Positions 6,988 through 9,650 of a stretch of 9,650 bases of DNA are shown here, one piece after another. The number at the start of each line of letters is the position of its first letter. The stretch's first letter is position 1. Origin of the DNA: an uncultured bacterium (GTDB lineage Bacteria; Bacteroidota; Bacteroidia; Sphingobacteriales; Sphingobacteriaceae); contig CAJBVG010000220.1 in NCBI GenBank assembly GCA_903958995.1, forward strand, positions 1 to 9,650, written 5' to 3'. The notes beneath the pieces are model-generated. The model did no database searches. It saw nothing but the letters and a program-made list of their open reading frames with translations, and was not told the DNA's origin. The translations under genes and the position numbers were made by a program.

Positions 6988-6999
6988 CGCCTTAGGGCG
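6988..6999 (+). other. Small G+C-rich hairpin in the 5' leader
   Basis: CGCC (6988-6991), loop TTAG (6992-6995), GGCG (6996-6999). It stands out in otherwise A+T-rich DNA and lies between the predicted transcription start and the ribosome binding site. AATT sequences further out could extend the pairing weakly. It may stabilise the mRNA end or influence translation; no known riboswitch or RNA family was recognised. Confidence 0.4.
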
Positions 7000-7013
7000 G
7001 TAATTTGTTGATT

Positions 7014-7018
7014 AGGAG
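7014..7018 (+). promoter_or_regulatory. Shine-Dalgarno AGGAG that fixes the start at 7029
   Basis: AGGAG ends 10 bases before ATG 7029 and is the only clear Shine-Dalgarno sequence noticed in the window. It decides between ATG 7029 and the in-frame TTG at 7005, which lies upstream of this site and would add eight residues not typical of the family. Confidence 0.65.
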
Positions 7019-7028
7019 TAAGTTCAGT

Positions 7029-7856
7029 ATGGCAAAAACAAAGATTCTCTTTATCACTCACGAAATGTCTCCTTTTTTGGAGATATCTAAAATCGCGAAA
7101 ATAACACGTCAGTTACCACAAGCAATGCAAGAAAAAGGATTTGAAATCCGAATCTTGATGCCACGTTTTGGTAATATCAATGAAAGAAGAAATCGTTTAC
7201 ATGAAGTTATTCGCCTTTCAGGTATGAATATCGTCATCAACGATAACGACAATCCATTGATTATCAAAGTAGCTTCATTGCCAACTGCTCGTATGCAGGT
7301 GTATTTCTTAGATAATGAGGAATACTTCCAACGTAAATCAATCTTTAGAGATACTAAAGAGAAATTCCACGACGATAATGATGAGCGAATGATATTCTTC
7401 TGTAAAGGAGCAATTGAAACGGTTAAGAAATTAGGTTGGATGCCAGATGTGGTTCATTGCTTCGGTTGGATGAGTAGTCTTGTTCCGATGTATTTGAAAA
7501 CATCTTACAAAGAAGACCCAATGTTCAAAAATACTAAAGTAGTATACTCAGTATACGAGAACTGCTTTACTGAATCATTACATAAAGACCTTAAAACGAA
7601 GTCATTAATGCCTGAAATGTCGACAAACGACACTACATTATTAAAAGACTCTACTTGTACGTCATTACACATCAATGCAATTAATTATTCGGATGCTGTA
7701 ATTAAGGCAGACGAAAACATCGATAATGCCGTTATGAAGTTTCTTTCTAAGCAAACTGACAAAAAAATCGTAGAAAATTTCAATCATGATGAAATAGATT
7801 TCGATACTTTTGTGCAGTTTTACGAAGAATTTAACGAAGAGTTAGTGACTGTTTAA
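7029..7856 (+). CDS. Half glycogen/starch synthase-like protein (GT5 N-terminal domain only), probably non-catalytic
   Basis: 275 residues from ATG 7029. It resembles the N-terminal Rossmann domain of GT5 glycogen synthase (GlgA): start KILFITHEMSPF, then GFEIRILMPRFG (38-49), FLDNEEYFQR (93-102), DNDERMIFFCKGAIE (116-130) and PDVVHCFGW (139-147). The second GT-B domain is absent; full GlgA is about 470-500 residues. The ADP-glucose-binding KTGGLGDV motif is replaced by EISKIAKI (18-25), and the HxHDW motif reads HCFGW. With substrate motifs and the C-terminal domain missing, glycogen synthesis is unlikely. The reading frame is intact and has a strong promoter and Shine-Dalgarno, so it is not a decaying pseudogene. 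From memory, similar short proteins sit next to panC in other Bacteroidota. It lies divergent from panC and 14 bases before the DUF4270 gene. Function unknown; a regulatory or scaffold role is possible. Confidence 0.85.
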   Translation: MAKTKILFITHEMSPFLEISKIAKITRQLPQAMQEKGFEIRILMPRFGNINERRNRLHEVIRLSGMNIVINDNDNPLIIKVASLPTARMQVYFLDNEEYFQRKSIFRDTKEKFHDDNDERMIFFCKGAIETVKKLGWMPDVVHCFGWMSSLVPMYLKTSYKEDPMFKNTKVVYSVYENCFTESLHKDLKTKSLMPEMSTNDTTLLKDSTCTSLHINAINYSDAVIKADENIDNAVMKFLSKQTDKKIVENFNHDEIDFDTFVQFYEEFNEELVTV

Positions 7857-7870
7857 TTATCGATTTTTAC

Positions 7871-9199
7871 ATGAAATTCAATAAAGTCAAAGACTTATTA
7901 ATAGTATTAATAGGTCTTTTTATTTTACAAGCCTGCAAGAAAGAAGGCGATATCGGTTTAGAACAACAAATCGATGAACAAGGTTTATATGGAAAGCTAG
8001 TTGATACTTGTACAGTACAACTTTTTTCTGTTAAGGATGATACCTTAATTACCTCAAATTATGTTCGTAACCAACTAGGCGATTTTCATGATCCATTGTT
8101 GGGTATTACAACTTCTAGCATAGCATTTCAAGCTACGCTATCTAAAAACAATGTTGCTTTTGGAACTGGATTAGTGCTAGACTCAATTGTTATGGTATTA
8201 GGTTATCCTGCTAATAAGGCGGATCGTTTTTATGGCGATTCTGCATCACGCATGGAAATCAATGTTTACCAATTAGATGAGAACATTTCTAACGATTCTA
8301 TTTATTATTCAAACAAATCTTACAAAATAAAGTCGACTGCAGTAGCAACAAAAAATATTCAAGCTCGACCAAATGATTCATTAATTATCCAAAACGTACG
8401 AGTTGGAAAAGCCGATACTGTAGCTAAAGTATACCCACAATTACGTATTCGTTTAGATGATGCTTTTGGCAATGAGCTTTTATCAAAATCTGGACAAACT
8501 GCATTAAGCAGTAGTGCTGCATTTTTAGATGCTTATAAAGGATTCTACATTACTGCTACTAAACTTAGTGGCGACGGTGGTACAATGTCTTTCGACTTAA
8601 CGAACACAAATCGTTCTTATGTAGCACTTTATTATAAAGTAAACAAAGACTCTACTTCTTCAACCGTTAAGGATACTACAAATTTTGTGTTTAACATTAA
8701 CAGTAGCTCTGCGAATGTAAATAAGTATGTACATGATTATACAGGTACCGAAGTAACTGCTCAATTAGCCGATTCGACATTAGGAAAAGATAAAATATTT
8801 ATTCAATCATTAGCGGGTTTACGAGGCAAACTAAGATTCCCTACTTTAGAGCATTTACTAGACTCAGGAGCCATTGCTGTGAATAGAGCAGAATTAATCA
8901 TTAAGCCTTTATCAGGTACCGAATCACCATATGCTCCAATTGGTACTATTTCTATCAAAGGCAGATATAAGGATAACACTGAAGTGTTAATAAACACTGG
9001 AGTTTATAACTCAACCACCAAAGAGTACAAGATTGATTTAACAAGATCAATTCAGTTCATTTTAAACAAGCAATTTGATTTTAAAGAATTATATATTGAA
9101 GATAATAGCAAGCAGATCAATCCCCGCAGATCTGTTATTGCAGGTGTAAATTCATCATCGCCTATAAAGCTTAGGATTTTTTACACGAAACTTTATTGA
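7871..9199 (+). CDS. DUF4270-family lipoprotein
   Basis: 442 residues. The N-terminus has a charged start, hydrophobic core (8-19) and lipobox LQAC, with Cys22 as the lipid site. The following KKEGD is charged in the manner of Bacteroidota lipoprotein export signals for the outer membrane or cell surface. The rest is beta-rich and repetitive in style. Recognisable family features include DPLLGITTSSIAFQATL (about 74-90), a LDSIVMVLGYP strand (about 103-113) and a C-terminal EDNSKQINPRRSVIAGV region. It closely fits DUF4270, a Bacteroidota-restricted family without known function. It starts 14 bases after the half glycogen synthase gene and is likely cotranscribed with it. A role in surface polysaccharide or envelope handling is only suggested by neighbours. 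No catalytic motif was seen. Confidence 0.85.
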   Translation: MKFNKVKDLLIVLIGLFILQACKKEGDIGLEQQIDEQGLYGKLVDTCTVQLFSVKDDTLITSNYVRNQLGDFHDPLLGITTSSIAFQATLSKNNVAFGTGLVLDSIVMVLGYPANKADRFYGDSASRMEINVYQLDENISNDSIYYSNKSYKIKSTAVATKNIQARPNDSLIIQNVRVGKADTVAKVYPQLRIRLDDAFGNELLSKSGQTALSSSAAFLDAYKGFYITATKLSGDGGTMSFDLTNTNRSYVALYYKVNKDSTSSTVKDTTNFVFNINSSSANVNKYVHDYTGTEVTAQLADSTLGKDKIFIQSLAGLRGKLRFPTLEHLLDSGAIAVNRAELIIKPLSGTESPYAPIGTISIKGRYKDNTEVLINTGVYNSTTKEYKIDLTRSIQFILNKQFDFKELYIEDNSKQINPRRSVIAGVNSSSPIKLRIFYTKLY

Positions 9200-9226
9200 T
9201 ATTAAACCAGGAATAATTTACTTTTA
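9196..9226 (+). promoter_or_regulatory. Candidate glmS promoter overlapping the DUF4270 stop codon
   Basis: TTG (9196-9198), a 20-base spacer and TACTTTTA (9219-9226), five of six fixed positions of TAnnTTTG. It would start transcription about 25 bases before the glmS ATG. A second near-match, TACATTTA (9236-9243), has no TTG partner. No terminator is visible in this 56-base gap, so read-through from the DUF4270 gene is also possible. Confidence 0.35.
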
Positions 9227-9255
9227 TATTACTTATACATTTAAAGCTCAAAAAT

Positions 9256-9650
9256 ATGTGTGGAATAGTAGGTTACATAGGCTTTCGTGAAGCTTACCCA
9301 ATTATAATTAAAGGATTACAACGATTAGAATACAGAGGATATGACAGTGCGGGTGTTGCGCTCTTAAATGGAGACATGCACATCTACAAGAAGCAAGGCA
9401 AGGTTAGTGACTTGGAAGCTTTTGTGGCGAACCAACCTACAAGTGCTACACTTGGTATGGGTCATACACGCTGGGCTACACACGGTGAACCTAGTGATCG
9501 CAATTCACATCCACATACTTCGAATAACGGGAAATTAAGCATTATACATAACGGTATTATTGAAAACTACTCATCGATTAAAGAAGAGATGATTAAACGT
9601 GGTCATACCTTTAATAGCGATACCGATACTGAAGTGTTAATTCACTTAAT
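9256..9650 (+). CDS. glmS: Glutamine--fructose-6-phosphate aminotransferase (isomerizing), N-terminal part
   Basis: 131 codons plus two bases are visible; the gene runs off the right edge. It makes glucosamine 6-phosphate from fructose 6-phosphate and glutamine, the entry step to UDP-GlcNAc for peptidoglycan and LPS. The visible part is the Ntn-type glutaminase domain. MCGIVGYIG places the catalytic Cys directly after the initiator Met, which must be removed. YRGYDSAG (26-33), GHTRWATHG (69-77), NSHPH (83-87) and the HNGIIENY loop are the standard glutamine-binding motifs, and DTDTEV near the edge is the expected acidic signature. The isomerase domain lies beyond the window. A glmS ribozyme, which is a Firmicutes feature, is not present in the short leader. 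Confidence 0.96.
   Translation, partial: MCGIVGYIGFREAYPIIIKGLQRLEYRGYDSAGVALLNGDMHIYKKQGKVSDLEAFVANQPTSATLGMGHTRWATHGEPSDRNSHPHTSNNGKLSIIHNGIIENYSSIKEEMIKRGHTFNSDTDTEVLIHL

Larger units (their letters stand above)
6874..7028. other. Divergent intergenic region between panC and the half glycogen synthase gene
   Basis: About 155 bases without a gene. The plus-strand promoter, leader hairpin and ribosome binding site are described as separate entries. For the minus-strand panC operon, no convincing TTG-N19/20-TAnnTTTG pair was found, although a TTG occurs at 6922-6920. The panC promoter therefore remains unlocated. Confidence 0.6.

Noticed and set aside
7005..7028. TTG at 7005 as the start of the half glycogen synthase gene
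   Set aside because: The in-frame extension includes the AGGAG Shine-Dalgarno itself and adds residues unlike the family; ATG 7029 has correct spacing.
7029..7856. Frameshift or truncation making the glycogen synthase a pseudogene
   Set aside because: The frame is intact, the next gene begins 14 bases later with no leftover GT-B C-terminal sequence, and the promoter and Shine-Dalgarno are strong; it is better read as a short family.
8803..8997. Short minus-strand open frame (64 codons)
   Set aside because: Antisense shadow of the DUF4270 gene.
9200..9255. glmS ribozyme/riboswitch before glmS
   Set aside because: The gap is 56 bases, too short for the ribozyme, and the element belongs to Firmicutes.

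Overview
The window looks like part of a Bacteroidota chromosome, probably from a Flavobacteriales/Sphingobacteriales-type genome. Four things point there. The DNA is A+T-rich. Ribosome binding sites are mostly weak or absent. Promoters fit the TTG-N19/20-TAnnTTTG pattern. Several genes belong to Bacteroidota-typical families: a DUF4270 lipoprotein, a 'half' glycogen synthase, a stand-alone HldE C-terminal domain, and a TlpA lipoprotein with an N-terminal beta-rich region. Nothing seen indicates a prophage, transposase, CRISPR array or RNA gene. It reads as ordinary core chromosome with a few unusual details.

Layout. Positions 1-2158 (minus strand) hold a two-gene unit: a TlpA-like thioredoxin lipoprotein and, 6 bases downstream, an M1-family metallopeptidase lipoprotein cut off by the window edge. 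Diverging from it at 2249-2845 (plus) is a secreted coiled-coil protein with a SPOR-like C-terminal part. It converges on a five-gene minus-strand operon read from 6873 down to 2983: panC, panD, a flippase-like membrane protein, a stand-alone heptose-phosphate adenylyltransferase domain, and an acyl-CoA dehydrogenase. The convergent junction (2843-2985) holds a bidirectional terminator framed by an unusual inverted array of 8-base repeats. Its outer ends are the stop codons of the two genes.

Diverging from panC, and reading right, are a 275-residue protein that resembles only the N-terminal half of GT5 glycogen/starch synthase and lacks the family's key motifs, then a DUF4270 outer-membrane-type lipoprotein, then the start of glmS, which runs off the right edge.

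How the genes may work together. PanC and PanD make pantothenate, the CoA precursor, and the last gene of that operon is CoA-dependent. The flippase-like protein, the heptose-nucleotide enzyme, the DUF4270 lipoprotein and GlmS (amino-sugar precursor for peptidoglycan and LPS) point to envelope construction. The best candidates for undescribed biology are the degenerate GT5 half-protein with its DUF4270 partner, and the period-8 inverted repeat around the terminator. No gap longer than about 155 bases lacks a gene.
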